Source of the DNA: Pollutimonas bauzanensis
Lineage (GTDB): Bacteria; Pseudomonadota; Gammaproteobacteria; Burkholderiales; Burkholderiaceae_B
NCBI RefSeq assembly: GCF_900129885.1
Contig: NZ_FQXE01000007.1
Coordinates: 62,001 to 126,000, forward strand
Direction: 5' to 3'
DNA length: 64,000 nt
The notes under the pieces were generated by a model that was not told where the DNA came from, ran no database searches, and saw nothing but the letters and a program-made list of their open reading frames with translations. This document shows positions 33,016 to 41,113 of the stretch, piece by piece; position 1 is the stretch's first letter, and the number at the start of each line of letters is the position of its first letter. The position numbers and the translations under genes are program-made.

Positions 33016-33279
33016 TCAGGCCAGCACATGGAAATCGATCACGATTTCCCCTGGCTGGCGCGATACGTAGTCGATTTTTATGTGGTCGCCGAAATGGCCT
33101 TGCAGTTGCTGCAGCAATGGCAAGGGATCGTGGTCGTTGCAGAAGCGCATGGTTTCGCCGGGCTGCAGGGCCGCCAGGGCGCCGAATATCGCCGCATGGC
33201 GGAATCGCTTGGCTACGCCGCGGGCATCGAAGGGATGGATGTTTTGCGAAAATACGGGAATGGGGGTATCACTGGACAC
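33016..33279 (-). CDS. Second DUF2249 small protein
   Basis: 87 aa, DUF2249 family: IHPFDARGVAKRFRHAAIFG, LQPGETMRFCNDHDPLPLLQQL and a C-terminal beta hairpin (PGEIVIDFHVLA). More canonical than the copy at 25.1 kb, with the CNDHDPLPLL block intact. A GTG start at 33279 was chosen because AAGGAATCC lies just upstream. Monocistronic, with its own terminator, directly upstream of the nrdD promoter. Biochemical role unknown; an electron or sulfur transfer partner is often suggested for this fold. Confidence 0.86.
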   Translation of the reverse strand: MSSDTPIPVFSQNIHPFDARGVAKRFRHAAIFGALAALQPGETMRFCNDHDPLPLLQQLQGHFGDHIKIDYVSRQPGEIVIDFHVLA

Positions 33280-33473
33280 AATGGATTCCTTGTGGAATTG
33301 CGGTTTGAAAGTTCGCGCAATGACGCTGCCTGGCAAGCGCCGCAGGGGCCGGAAGCATATATTGATCCGGGGCAGATTCTTGCTGCGAAAACGTGCCTGA
33401 ATTATAGGTAGGGCGGGCCGGAATCAGGCTCAGAACCACATTGCCAATAAGGGAAAGCGCTTCGTTGCCGGCA

Positions 33474-35762
33474 TCACGCCAGCTGGACATGCCACCATGC
33501 CGGCAGCAGCTCGCGGACGCGGGCCTGGGCATAGCGGTCGTCGATCAGGTAGACCACGCCGCGATCCGCGTGGCTGCGTATCACCCGGCCCGCGGCCTGC
33601 ACTACTTTGCGGATGCCGGGATAAAGATAGGTGTAGTCGTATCCGCAGCGCTCGCCAAATGCAGCGCTCATGCATTGCCGGAGCCGTTCGTTGACGGGGT
33701 TGATCTGCGGCAGCCCCAGCGTGGATACGAAGGCGCCGATGAGCCGCCGGCCCGGCAAGTCTATGCCTTCGGCAAACGCGCCGCCCAATACGGCAAAGCC
33801 TATGCCGGCGCCATCGGCGCTGAAGCGGGCCAGAAATTGTTCTTTCGCCGCCTCGTCCATGCTGCGCGCCTGCTCCCACACCGGTATGTGGGGAAACCGC
33901 CGGATGAATTCACCGGCCACTTGCTGCAGGTATTCGAAGCTGCTGAAATAGCTGAGGTAGTTGCCGGGCTGCGCCAGGTACTGGCTGGCCATCAACTGGG
34001 CTATGGGCGCCAGCGATAGTGCGCGATGCTGATAGCGCGTGGATATCCGCCCGACCACGCGCACCTGCAACTGCTCGGCTTCGAAGGGAGATTCCACGTC
34101 CACCCATGCGGTATTTTCCGGCAGGCCCAGGGTGTCGCGGTAGAACCGCCATGGGCTTAGCGTGGCCGAGAACAGCGTGGCCGCCTGGCTGGCGGCGAAC
34201 CGCGGTTCCAGGAAAGGGGCCGGGATCAGGTTGCGCAGGCACAGCACGGCCCTGCCTGGCTGCGCGCCTGCCGCCGCCCGCCCGGCGCGCAGGCTGACGT
34301 CGAATACGGAATGCGAGCCGAATACTTCCGCCAGGCGCAGAAAATGCAGGATATCGAAATGGAAACGCTGCAGCGCGCTGTCGCCATCTTGCGGGCGGGC
34401 GGCGAGGTAGTCCGTGATGGCGCTGCTGGCGCGCAGCAGGGCGGCCTGGAACTTGAAGGGAATCTCGTCGTAGGCCTGGTAGGCGCCGGCCTGATCGCGC
34501 CAGGTGTCGCGCCAGCAGCGCGCCAGGCTGCCCAGGGTTTTTCGCAGGGCGGCCGGCGCCGATTGCCGCAGCGCGTGCAGGTCGTATTCGTTCAGCTCGC
34601 CGCTGTACATGGCGCGCGCCCGTTCCAGCAGATTGTGGGCCTCGTCGACCAGTACGCCGACTCGCCACTGGCTGCTCGTCGCCAGGCTGTACAGCAGCGC
34701 CGAAGCGTCGAAGAAATAGTTGTAGTCGCCGACGATCACGTCGCACCAGCGCGCCAGGTCCTGGCCCAGCCAATAGGGGCATACCTGGTGCAGCAAGGCG
34801 ATTTTTCGCAATGCGGTCTTGTCCAGCGTGGCGGCGTCCACCGCCGCCCGGCGGGCGGCGGGCAGGCGGTCGTAAAAGCCGCGGGCCAGCGGACAGGCCT
34901 CGCCGTGGCAGGCCTGGCCGGGATATTCGCAGGTCTTTTCCTTGGCGGTCAGTTCCAGTACGCGCATCCGGACGGCGGGCCTTGCGCCGCGCCCCTGGGC
35001 CAGCGTGGCGAGGGCGTCCAGGGCCAGCTGCCGCCCGGAAGTCTTGGCGGTGAGGAAGAATATCTTGTCCAGGCCGGCCCTGGGGGCGGCTTTCAGCAGG
35101 GGGAATAACGTCCCCACGGTTTTGCCTATGCCGGTGGGCGCCTGGGCCATCAGGCAGCGGTCCTGCCTGGCTGCCTTGTAGACGGTTTCGGAAAGCTGGC
35201 GCTGCCCCTTGCGAAACGATACGTGGGGAAAAGCCAGGGCTTCCAGCGCCAGGTCGCGCTGGGCGCGATGCGCCAACTCCTGTTCCGCCCAATCGATGAA
35301 AAGATCGCAGCGCTGATGAAAATACTGTTCCAGCGCGGCCGCGCTGCATGCCTCGACGATGGCGGTTTCCTTGCGCTGGGCGATGTCGTAGTAGACCAGC
35401 GCGATGCGGATTTCCTCCAGCCCCTGCTGCTCGCATAGCAGGTGGCCATAGACTTTGGCCTGCGCCCAGTGCAGGGCGCGGTGATTGGCGGGCATGGCAT
35501 CCAGTTCGCCGCGGAAGGTCTTGATTTCTTCGACTTGCCTGAGGCTGGCGTCGTAGCCGTCGGCGCGCCCGCGCACCCGCAGATTGCGGTATTCGCCGCA
35601 GAGGCTGATTTCGGATTGGTAGCCCGCCCCGCGCCTGGACCTGACCGCCGCATGGCCTTCCATGCCCTCCTGGGCGGTCGGCGACGGCGTGAAGCGCAGG
35701 TCCAGATCGCCGCACTTGGCGGTGAACTCGCATAATGTGCGCACGGCGACGGTGTATTTCAT
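33474..35762 (-). CDS. XPD/DinG-type Fe-S helicase with N-terminal PD-(D/E)XK-like nuclease module
   Basis: 762 aa. Residues 1 to about 170 carry a RecB/Cas4-like nuclease signature: D68 in RGRADGYD, E79-x-K81 in EEIKTFRG, and a QAKVYGHLL (QxxxY-type) motif. Residues about 180-762 are a superfamily 2 Rad3/XPD helicase: Walker A QAPTGIGKT (about 207-215), DEAH box VLVDEAHNL, C-terminal motifs LFSATLSPW and VVQAAGRVIRS. Four cysteines in CEYPGQACHGEACPLA and HQVCPYWLG fit the XPD-type 4Fe-4S cluster. The start (MKYTVAV) overlaps the stop of the FAN1-like gene by 4 bases (ATGA). The pair likely processes branched or crosslinked DNA. Substrate is inferred. Confidence 0.87.
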   Translation of the reverse strand: MKYTVAVRTLCEFTAKCGDLDLRFTPSPTAQEGMEGHAAVRSRRGAGYQSEISLCGEYRNLRVRGRADGYDASLRQVEEIKTFRGELDAMPANHRALHWAQAKVYGHLLCEQQGLEEIRIALVYYDIAQRKETAIVEACSAAALEQYFHQRCDLFIDWAEQELAHRAQRDLALEALAFPHVSFRKGQRQLSETVYKAARQDRCLMAQAPTGIGKTVGTLFPLLKAAPRAGLDKIFFLTAKTSGRQLALDALATLAQGRGARPAVRMRVLELTAKEKTCEYPGQACHGEACPLARGFYDRLPAARRAAVDAATLDKTALRKIALLHQVCPYWLGQDLARWCDVIVGDYNYFFDASALLYSLATSSQWRVGVLVDEAHNLLERARAMYSGELNEYDLHALRQSAPAALRKTLGSLARCWRDTWRDQAGAYQAYDEIPFKFQAALLRASSAITDYLAARPQDGDSALQRFHFDILHFLRLAEVFGSHSVFDVSLRAGRAAAGAQPGRAVLCLRNLIPAPFLEPRFAASQAATLFSATLSPWRFYRDTLGLPENTAWVDVESPFEAEQLQVRVVGRISTRYQHRALSLAPIAQLMASQYLAQPGNYLSYFSSFEYLQQVAGEFIRRFPHIPVWEQARSMDEAAKEQFLARFSADGAGIGFAVLGGAFAEGIDLPGRRLIGAFVSTLGLPQINPVNERLRQCMSAAFGERCGYDYTYLYPGIRKVVQAAGRVIRSHADRGVVYLIDDRYAQARVRELLPAWWHVQLA

Positions 35763-37513
35763 GGCATGTCGGCGGGCTGATACCGCACGTAGCAGACGGC
35801 TACAGGCATGTCGCGGGCATGGCAGTAATCCAGCCAGCGGATCTGGTTGTCCTGCAGGCGGTCGCCCGGCCCTTTGACTTCTATCATCTGGTAGCGCCGC
35901 TCCGCCGGCCAGAACTGGATCAGGTCGGGCAGGCCGGATCGGTTGCCGCGCAGGTCCCGAAGCAGGCGTTCGAAGGCGAATTCGAGGTGCCGCGCCGGTA
36001 TGCAGGCCAAAGCCATGGCCAGTACCTCCGCGCCAATGACATCCCAGGCGACGAAGGGCGATTGAATCCCCGCCTTGCAGGCATAGTTGCGCAGGATGGT
36101 GTGCTTGTACTGCCCCGAAGCCAGCTGTGCAAAGCAGGCGGCGAACAGCGCCCGGCGGCGCGGATGGAAGTCGGCGCGCAGCAGGTCGGCCGGGCCCTGC
36201 TGGAAGGGGTGGAAAAAGGCCCCGGGTATGGCGGCAAAGATCGCGTCCCAGCACAACAGCCCGAAGAGGGCGGTGATCAGCGTGTTCTCGACATAGAAAA
36301 CCGGCGCCTGGGGTTTTTGCAGATGATGGCGGACTTGTTCCTCGACGCGCAGCCAGGCCGCCGGCGCCGGCAGTTCCAGGCGGGTTTGCGGCACGCCGCT
36401 GGCCGCCCGCCGCGCGGCGCGGGCGCCGCCGCTGCGGCGCAGCAGCCGCGGCATCATGCGCGCCAACAACTGCTGCTCGGCCTCGCTTTCCGGAGCGGGC
36501 AGGGCCGCTTGCGCGAGTTCCAGCGCCTGTTCGAAGCGCTGCGCGCGTTCGAGCACGCGTATGCGGCGCGCGCGCGCGCCAGGGTAGGCGCAGCCTTCAT
36601 AGCAGTCCAGCGCGTGGTCCCAATTGCCGGAACGTTCGTGGTGCTGGCCTATCTGGAAGAGCAGTTTTCCGCGGCGGGCTTCCAGCCAGTCGTTCTCATG
36701 GGCGGGCGGAATCGCCTTGCGGACGGCGGCGATCGCCTCGGCGTCGGCCGCCTCGACGCCGGCCATGTAGGCTTCCCTGCAGTGATGCAGGTGCAGGTAA
36801 GCGTCCACGTCCTGGCGCGTGTGAAAAGCCCGCGAGCCGCGGGAGAATTCCACTTTTTCGTAGGTGAACAGGCCAAGGTCGGACAGCACGAATTCGGTCC
36901 AGTCCTGGCGCAGGTTGCCAAAGAACATGAGGCGCAAGCGTTCCGAAAGCGCGGCGATGTTTTCCCGGTAAACGGCATCGCCGGACAAGCCGCTTGCGGC
37001 GCCGCCGGGCGCCGAGGGCCGCTGGCCGGCCCACTGGCTATAGGGACGGGCTTCGGGAAACTGCGCCTGCAGGCATGCCAGCTGGACGGGCTTGGCCGCC
37101 GCGGCGGCTTGCGCGGCGGCCAATTGCGGCCGGAACAGCGTGGCCAGTTCGGCCTTGGTCAGCAGGTCGAACAGCTCGTCCAGCGTGAGCAGGGGGTCTT
37201 CGCTCACCCATCCCGCCGCGATAAGCGGCCGCGCCGCCATGGAGGGGCTGCCGATCTCGCGGTATTGCAGTTTGCTGGCGCGGAACAGGCTGCCCTTGCG
37301 CATGATCATGCGCACCAGCAGGCCGCGAGACGCCTGGGGCGCCTGCAGGAAAGCGCGGATGAATTCGTGCTCGTCGCTTTGCAGGAGATCGCCATAGCGT
37401 TGGGCGATCCACCGCAGGACGAACTCGAAATTGTCCAGGTAGTACCAGGGGTTTTCGAGCGGCTTGGGAGAAGGCATAGGAAAAAGGGGCGCCGCGAAGG
37501 CGGCGCCGGTCAT
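35759..37513 (-). CDS. FAN1-like VRR-NUC nuclease
   Basis: 584 aa. The C-terminal VRR-NUC domain shows the nuclease core PD530 (GLPDLIQFW), E545-V-K547 (YQMIEVKGPGDRLQDNQ), with the upstream glutamate in the AFERLLRDLRG helix; the N-terminal half contains a SAP-like region (LLTLDELFDLLTKAELATLF) and TPR-like helices (QHHERSGNWDHALDCYEGC), the domain order of bacterial FAN1 homologs. FAN1 cuts 5' flaps and unhooks interstrand crosslinks. Start could also be the ATG at 37477 (MPSPKPLENPWYYL); neither has an obvious SD. First gene of a two-gene repair operon with the Fe-S helicase. Confidence 0.88.
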   Translation of the reverse strand: MTGAAFAAPLFPMPSPKPLENPWYYLDNFEFVLRWIAQRYGDLLQSDEHEFIRAFLQAPQASRGLLVRMIMRKGSLFRASKLQYREIGSPSMAARPLIAAGWVSEDPLLTLDELFDLLTKAELATLFRPQLAAAQAAAAAKPVQLACLQAQFPEARPYSQWAGQRPSAPGGAASGLSGDAVYRENIAALSERLRLMFFGNLRQDWTEFVLSDLGLFTYEKVEFSRGSRAFHTRQDVDAYLHLHHCREAYMAGVEAADAEAIAAVRKAIPPAHENDWLEARRGKLLFQIGQHHERSGNWDHALDCYEGCAYPGARARRIRVLERAQRFEQALELAQAALPAPESEAEQQLLARMMPRLLRRSGGARAARRAASGVPQTRLELPAPAAWLRVEEQVRHHLQKPQAPVFYVENTLITALFGLLCWDAIFAAIPGAFFHPFQQGPADLLRADFHPRRRALFAACFAQLASGQYKHTILRNYACKAGIQSPFVAWDVIGAEVLAMALACIPARHLEFAFERLLRDLRGNRSGLPDLIQFWPAERRYQMIEVKGPGDRLQDNQIRWLDYCHARDMPVAVCYVRYQPADMP

Positions 37514-37884
37514 GTGCTGGGTATTTGTACAGTTTATCAGTTTGTCGCCCCGCCGTTCTTGTTACAGAGAGGTCTTATGGTTAAGCGGATGTTACCGGCC
37601 GCCGCCGCCACTGATCTCTTGGCGGGAGCCCCGCGCCCGGACGCGGCGCATGCCCCAGAGGCGCGCAATACAAGGGCGCGGCGCCTTTTTCTGCCAGGCG
37701 GCGCAGGGAAGGAAAGCGCCGCGGCATGCAAGTTGCCCGCTTACATTCGCAACCTTTCCTTCTTGACCGATGCCGAGACTAGCGGATAGGCTAAGTTCAA
37801 CCCTTAATGCATCAGTGGGGTTCAATCAATGAGGGGCGGGCGTGGATGTGGCCTTGGGCCCCTCGTTACTCAAGGAGCAAGACC
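37514..37884. other. 371-bp intergenic region before csbD
   Basis: Seen: no family-like ORF (a 64-codon minus-strand frame at 37537-37731 has only Arg/Ala-rich shadow composition). TTGACC at 37763-37768 with TAGGCT 18 bp later is a weak promoter candidate for the csbD transcript. Nothing else distinctive. Confidence 0.4.
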
Positions 37885-38085
37885 ATGAATAAAGATACTC
37901 TTGAAGGTCAATGGAAACAGCTTTCCGGCAAGGCCAAGGCCGCGTGGGGCGAGCTTACCGACGACGATCTGACAAAAGTCAATGGGAATGCTGAGCGCCT
38001 GGCGGGCCTCATCCAGGAAAAGTACGGCCGCACGCGGGAAGAAGCGGATCGCGAAGTCAAGGATTTCTTCGACAATAATCGCTAG
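37885..38085 (+). CDS. CsbD family protein
   Basis: 66-aa hydrophilic protein: MNKDTLEGQWKQLSGKAKAAWGELTDDDL is the typical CsbD start and YGRTREEADREVKDFFD the end. CsbD-like proteins are general-stress induced in many bacteria; molecular function unknown. Start chosen at 37885, just after AAGGAGCAAGACC. The next gene is DUF1328, a common partner. Confidence 0.94.
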   Translation: MNKDTLEGQWKQLSGKAKAAWGELTDDDLTKVNGNAERLAGLIQEKYGRTREEADREVKDFFDNNR

Positions 38086-38110
38086 CCCGGCCGCATGTCC
38101 CTATAGGAAA

Positions 38111-38146
38111 GAAGAAAGAAGCATCGCTGAAGAAAGAAGCATCACT
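38111..38146 (+). repeat. Tandem 18-bp repeat, two copies
   Basis: GAAGAAAGAAGCATCGCT (38111-38128) is followed directly by GAAGAAAGAAGCATCACT (38129-38146), one mismatch. Purine-rich, in the csbD to DUF1328 spacer, about 25 bases before the DUF1328 start codon. Looks like a local slippage duplication; it may affect ribosome access (inference). Confidence 0.85.
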
Positions 38147-38170
38147 AAAAACAGATGAAGGGGAAACACT

Positions 38171-38335
38171 ATGCTGTACTACGCCGTTGTTTTTTTCGTT
38201 ATTGCCATCATCGCAGCCGTGCTCGGCTTTGGCGGTATCGCTGCCGGGGCTGCGTCGATTGCGCAGATCCTGTTCTTCATCTTTATCGTGCTGGCCGTGC
38301 TGGCCCTGCTTGGCGGTTTTTTCCGCAGGAAATAG
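38171..38335 (+). CDS. DUF1328 small membrane protein (YtjA type)
   Basis: 54 aa, two membrane helices: [20 protein letters not shown], then [20 protein letters not shown] and [10 protein letters not shown] at the end. The [14 protein letters not shown] linker is the DUF1328 signature. GGGG lies before the ATG. Often co-regulated with CsbD in stress or stationary phase. A Rho-independent terminator follows at 38403. Confidence 0.93.
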   Translation: MLYYAVVFFVIAIIAAVLGFGGIAAGAASIAQILFFIFIVLAVLALLGGFFRRK

Positions 38336-38634
38336 CGCAGCAGCGGCCCGGCATGAGCCGCAAGAAGAAGACTGCTACGGCGTGACGACAGTCGCGCCTT
38401 GGAGCCCGCAAGCTTGAATGGCTTGCGGGCTTTTTTTGCCGCCGGGCCGCCCGGCGGCAAGCGCGGGGGCTTTTCCCGTTGCCGCGCCTCCCAGGCGCGC
38501 AGCTCGGCGCGATAGCGGTCCATTTCGTCTTCGTAATAGTCGAACACGCAGGGATTGCACCCGCCGCCGCAGCAGTCGCCATTGTCGGGACGCGGTGGAG
38601 GGACAGGGCGCGGATCGTTTTCCTTGGTAGACAT
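38179..38634 (-). CDS. Oxidoreductase-like-domain protein with an antisense C-terminal extension
   Basis: 151 aa. The first 55 residues look real: Pro-rich start, then [20 protein letters not shown], the small Cys motif (CCG-GxCNPC-V-x-D-x-Y) of the oxidoreductase-like / Fe-S-type family. From about residue 56 it reads through a GC palindrome and a terminator ([17 protein letters not shown]) and then runs antisense through DUF1328 to a stop at 38179. The tail is Ser/Ala/Arg-rich, shadow-like sequence. Either a real but extended protein, or the functional domain is followed by neutral read-through. Start ATG at 38634. Confidence 0.6.
   Translation of the reverse strand: MSTKENDPRPVPPPRPDNGDCCGGGCNPCVFDYYEDEMDRYRAELRAWEARQREKPPRLPPGGPAAKKARKPFKLAGSKARLSSRRSSLLLAAHAGPLLRYFLRKKPPSRASTASTIKMKNRICAIDAAPAAIPPKPSTAAMMAITKKTTA
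38403..38437 (+). terminator. Rho-independent terminator after DUF1328
   Basis: An 11-bp perfect stem AGCCCGCAAGC (38403-38413) / GCTTGCGGGCT (38421-38431), a 7-nt loop and seven T (38431-38437). On the minus strand it lies inside an open frame. Confidence 0.9.
38432..38461. repeat. GC-rich palindrome, copy 1 of a repeated element
   Basis: Six T (38432-38437) followed by a CTTGCCGCCGGGC-type palindrome (38438-38461). The 21 bases 38432-38452 are identical to 49655-49675, where they are also embedded in a minus-strand coding frame. This resembles the GC-rich terminator-like intergenic repeats seen in Bordetella-type genomes. Confidence 0.7.
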
Positions 38635-38759
38635 ATCGGGTCGGCTTCAGGGTGCGTCATGCTTCAGGAGCATTGTAAACTTCGGCTTGTCGATATTGAA
38701 TCGCGCCCATCATGCGGGCGGTGGAAAAAGTACGGGCAATGGAAAAAGCGAGAGATGCC

Positions 38760-39197
38760 ATGCAGACTCCAAGGCGCTGGGCGGCTCGAGCCGGCGCGCT
38801 TCTTGCCCTGGCCGTATGCTGTTGCGCGGCGCGGGCCGGCGACGTCTCATGGACGCAGGCCAAGGTAAGCCCGGCCATCAACTACAAGAATGTCGCCGTG
38901 GCCACGGCCTATCTGCCGGATGCCGCCGCCGCGCCCATCGCCCCGGGCGCCCGGATCACCCGGGTGCACGCCATGCGCTCATATGGCGGCGGGTCCATGG
39001 TGCAGACCGAGGTATGCTGGGACGGCACGAGCCGCTGCATTCCAATGACCGGCGGCAGCATCAATACCCATGAATTCAACGGGCTGGATCCGTCCCGGCC
39101 CATGTACCTGGTGCACAAGGTGCCGGGCGAGGGGCGCGGGCCTTTGCCTGCGCCTGTGTTCGTCAAGGGCAGCGTGGTGGTGTGGTATGCGCCGTAG
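38760..39197 (+). CDS. FlhE-like secreted protein
   Basis: 145 aa. Signal peptide (AARAGALLALAVCCCAARA), then a mature part that fits FlhE: SWTQAKVSPAINYKNVAV, ARITRVHAMRSY, a Cys pair in TEVCWDGTSRCIPMTGG, and the end NGLDPSRPMYLVHKVPGEG ... VVVWYAP. FlhE is a periplasmic flagellar protein normally encoded after flhBA; here no flagellar gene lies within the window. Start at 38760 chosen for the signal peptide; ATG at 38739 is possible. Confidence 0.75.
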   Translation: MQTPRRWAARAGALLALAVCCCAARAGDVSWTQAKVSPAINYKNVAVATAYLPDAAAAPIAPGARITRVHAMRSYGGGSMVQTEVCWDGTSRCIPMTGGSINTHEFNGLDPSRPMYLVHKVPGEGRGPLPAPVFVKGSVVVWYAP

Positions 39198-39226
39198 CGC
39201 TGCCGCGCCTGGCGGGCGCCGGCCGG

Positions 39227-40333
39227 TCAGCAGATCGCCGACGCGTCGATATCCTTGAGCGTGCGGCGGCCGGTCAGGGCCATGGCGACTTCCAGTTCGG
39301 TGCGCAGCATGTGCAGGACATGCGCGACGCCGGGGGCGCCGGCGGCGGCCAGCCCATAGACGTAGGGCCGTCCGACCAGTGTGGCGGCGGCCCCCAGCGC
39401 CAGGGCCTTGAAGATATCGGTGCCGCGCCGGATGCCGCCATCCAGCAGGACAGGCACGCGCCCATCCACGGCCTGGGCCACGGCGGGCAGAGCCTCGATG
39501 GTGGCAGGCACGGTATCGAGCGTGCGGCCGCCGTGATTGGAAACGATGATGCCCGCGGCCCCGCAATCGACGGCGCGTTGCGCGTCCTCGGCCGTGGTGA
39601 TGCCTTTGAGCAGCACCGGCAGGCGGGCAAGCTGGATCAGCCACCGGACATCCGCCCAAGTCGGCGCGCCGGCCAGCAGCGGCCCGCCGAACAGCGCGCT
39701 GGCGCCGGCCTGGGCGGTGTATGCCGGCAGGGGGCGCATGCCGCGCAGGTTCACCGCATCGACGCCGGCCGGCAGCACGAAGCCCGCGCGCTGTTCGCGG
39801 TTGCGCACCCCATTGACCGGCGCGTCCACCGTGAGCACCAGCGCCCGATAGCCGGCCGATTCCGCACGGTTCACCAGTTCCTGGGTAAAGCCGCGATCCG
39901 GCTGCAGGTAAAGCTGGAACCACAGCGGCGCGCTGGCCATGGCGGCGATGTCCTCGAGCGCGACGCTGGCCTGCGTGCTGACCACCATGCCGGCCCGCAT
40001 GGCCGATGCCCCCAGGGCCGCCGCCAGTTCGCCTTCCGGGTGGGCCAGTTTCTGGTACGCGACCGGGGCCAGGAAAATGGGATATTCGAAGGCGTCGCCG
40101 AACAGTTCCAGGCGCGTGTTGGCGCCATCGAGGTCGGCAAGCACGCGCTGGCGCAGGCGCAGGCGGCGGAAAGCGGCGCTGTTTTCCGCCAGCGTCAATT
40201 CATCGGCCGCCGCGCCGCTGATATAGGCCCAGGCCGCGGCGCTCATGCGTTCGCGCGCAAATGCTTCGTAGTCCGCGACGGCGGCGATCTGGGGGGGAAT
40301 CTGCGCCAGCGCAGGCAGGGGATGGGAACTCAT
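39227..40333 (-). CDS. FMN-dependent alpha-hydroxy-acid oxidase
   Basis: Lactate-oxidase/glycolate-oxidase family, 368 aa. Active-site residues: Tyr in AWAYISGAAADE, His in IVSNHGGRTLDT and Arg in GGRTL, Lys in PVLLKGI; FMN phosphate site DGGIRRGTDIFKALALGAAATLVGRP. Oxidises an L-2-hydroxy acid to the 2-keto acid. Start at 40333 (MSSHPLPAL) is best because residues upstream have no similarity. Located 20 bp after a PiuC-type gene on the same strand. Confidence 0.9.
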   Translation of the reverse strand: MSSHPLPALAQIPPQIAAVADYEAFARERMSAAAWAYISGAAADELTLAENSAAFRRLRLRQRVLADLDGANTRLELFGDAFEYPIFLAPVAYQKLAHPEGELAAALGASAMRAGMVVSTQASVALEDIAAMASAPLWFQLYLQPDRGFTQELVNRAESAGYRALVLTVDAPVNGVRNREQRAGFVLPAGVDAVNLRGMRPLPAYTAQAGASALFGGPLLAGAPTWADVRWLIQLARLPVLLKGITTAEDAQRAVDCGAAGIIVSNHGGRTLDTVPATIEALPAVAQAVDGRVPVLLDGGIRRGTDIFKALALGAAATLVGRPYVYGLAAAGAPGVAHVLHMLRTELEVAMALTGRRTLKDIDASAIC

Positions 40334-40353
40334 GGCCGTTGTCGCGCTGCGCT

Positions 40354-41031
40354 TCAGGTGTTGGACCATTCGCGGATGAGGTTGTGATACACGCCCGTCA
40401 ATTGCGGCATGGCTTCGTGGTCGGGCATGGACTGGGCGATGCGCTGGATCGCGGTATCCAGTTCCCACAGCAGCGAGCGGCGGCTGTCTTCGCGCACCAG
40501 GCTTTGCGTCCAGAAAAAAGCGGCGTAGCGGGTGCCGCGGGTGACCGGCGTGACGCGGTGCAGGCTCGCGCCGGGATAAACCACCATGTGGCCCGCCGGC
40601 AGCTTTACCGTATGGGCGCCATAGCTGTCTTGCACGACCAGTTCGCCGCCGTCGTATTCATCGGGGTCGCTCAGGAACAGGGTGCTCGAGATGTCGCTGC
40701 GTATCCGCTGCTGCGTTTCCGGCACGCCAAAAATGGAATTGTCGATATGATAGCCATAGTCGCCGCCGCCTTCGTAGCGATTGAATCGCGGCGGCAGGAT
40801 GCGCAAAGGCAGGGCCGCTGAAATGAAGGACGGATTCTGGCCCAGGGCGCCAAGGATGAAATCGCCCAGCTGCCGGGCCACGGGGTGATCCAGCGGCAGC
40901 TGCAGATTGTTCTTGGCTTTGACCGCCACATGGCCGGCGGTGGCGCGCCCGTCCACCCAGTCGGCCTGCTGCAGCGCCTGGCGGCACTGCCTGACCTGCT
41001 CGGCGGTGAGCACATCGGGGATTTTCAACAT
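40354..41031 (-). CDS. piuC: Fe(II)/2-oxoglutarate dioxygenase, PiuC/YbiX type
   Basis: 225 aa, same length as E. coli YbiX. Iron ligands H-x-D in [11 protein letters not shown] and the distal His with Arg in [18 protein letters not shown]-terminus [17 protein letters not shown] and core [21 protein letters not shown] match the family throughout. Members sit near iron-uptake receptors and are often Fur-controlled; no receptor gene is adjacent here and no Fur box was seen. Start at 41031 (an alternative is 41052). Confidence 0.93.
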   Translation of the reverse strand: MLKIPDVLTAEQVRQCRQALQQADWVDGRATAGHVAVKAKNNLQLPLDHPVARQLGDFILGALGQNPSFISAALPLRILPPRFNRYEGGGDYGYHIDNSIFGVPETQQRIRSDISSTLFLSDPDEYDGGELVVQDSYGAHTVKLPAGHMVVYPGASLHRVTPVTRGTRYAAFFWTQSLVREDSRRSLLWELDTAIQRIAQSMPDHEAMPQLTGVYHNLIREWSNT

Positions 41032-41113
41032 CATGAGGACAGTCCTATTCACGCATTTCCTGGCACTTTAGCAGACTGTCCCTCTTTTGCAGATTGCCCT
41101 GCGTCAAAAGCCT

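Noticed and set aside
37537-37731. 64-codon minus-strand ORF in the csbD gap
   Set aside because: Arg/Ala/Gly-rich shadow composition, no SD, no family.
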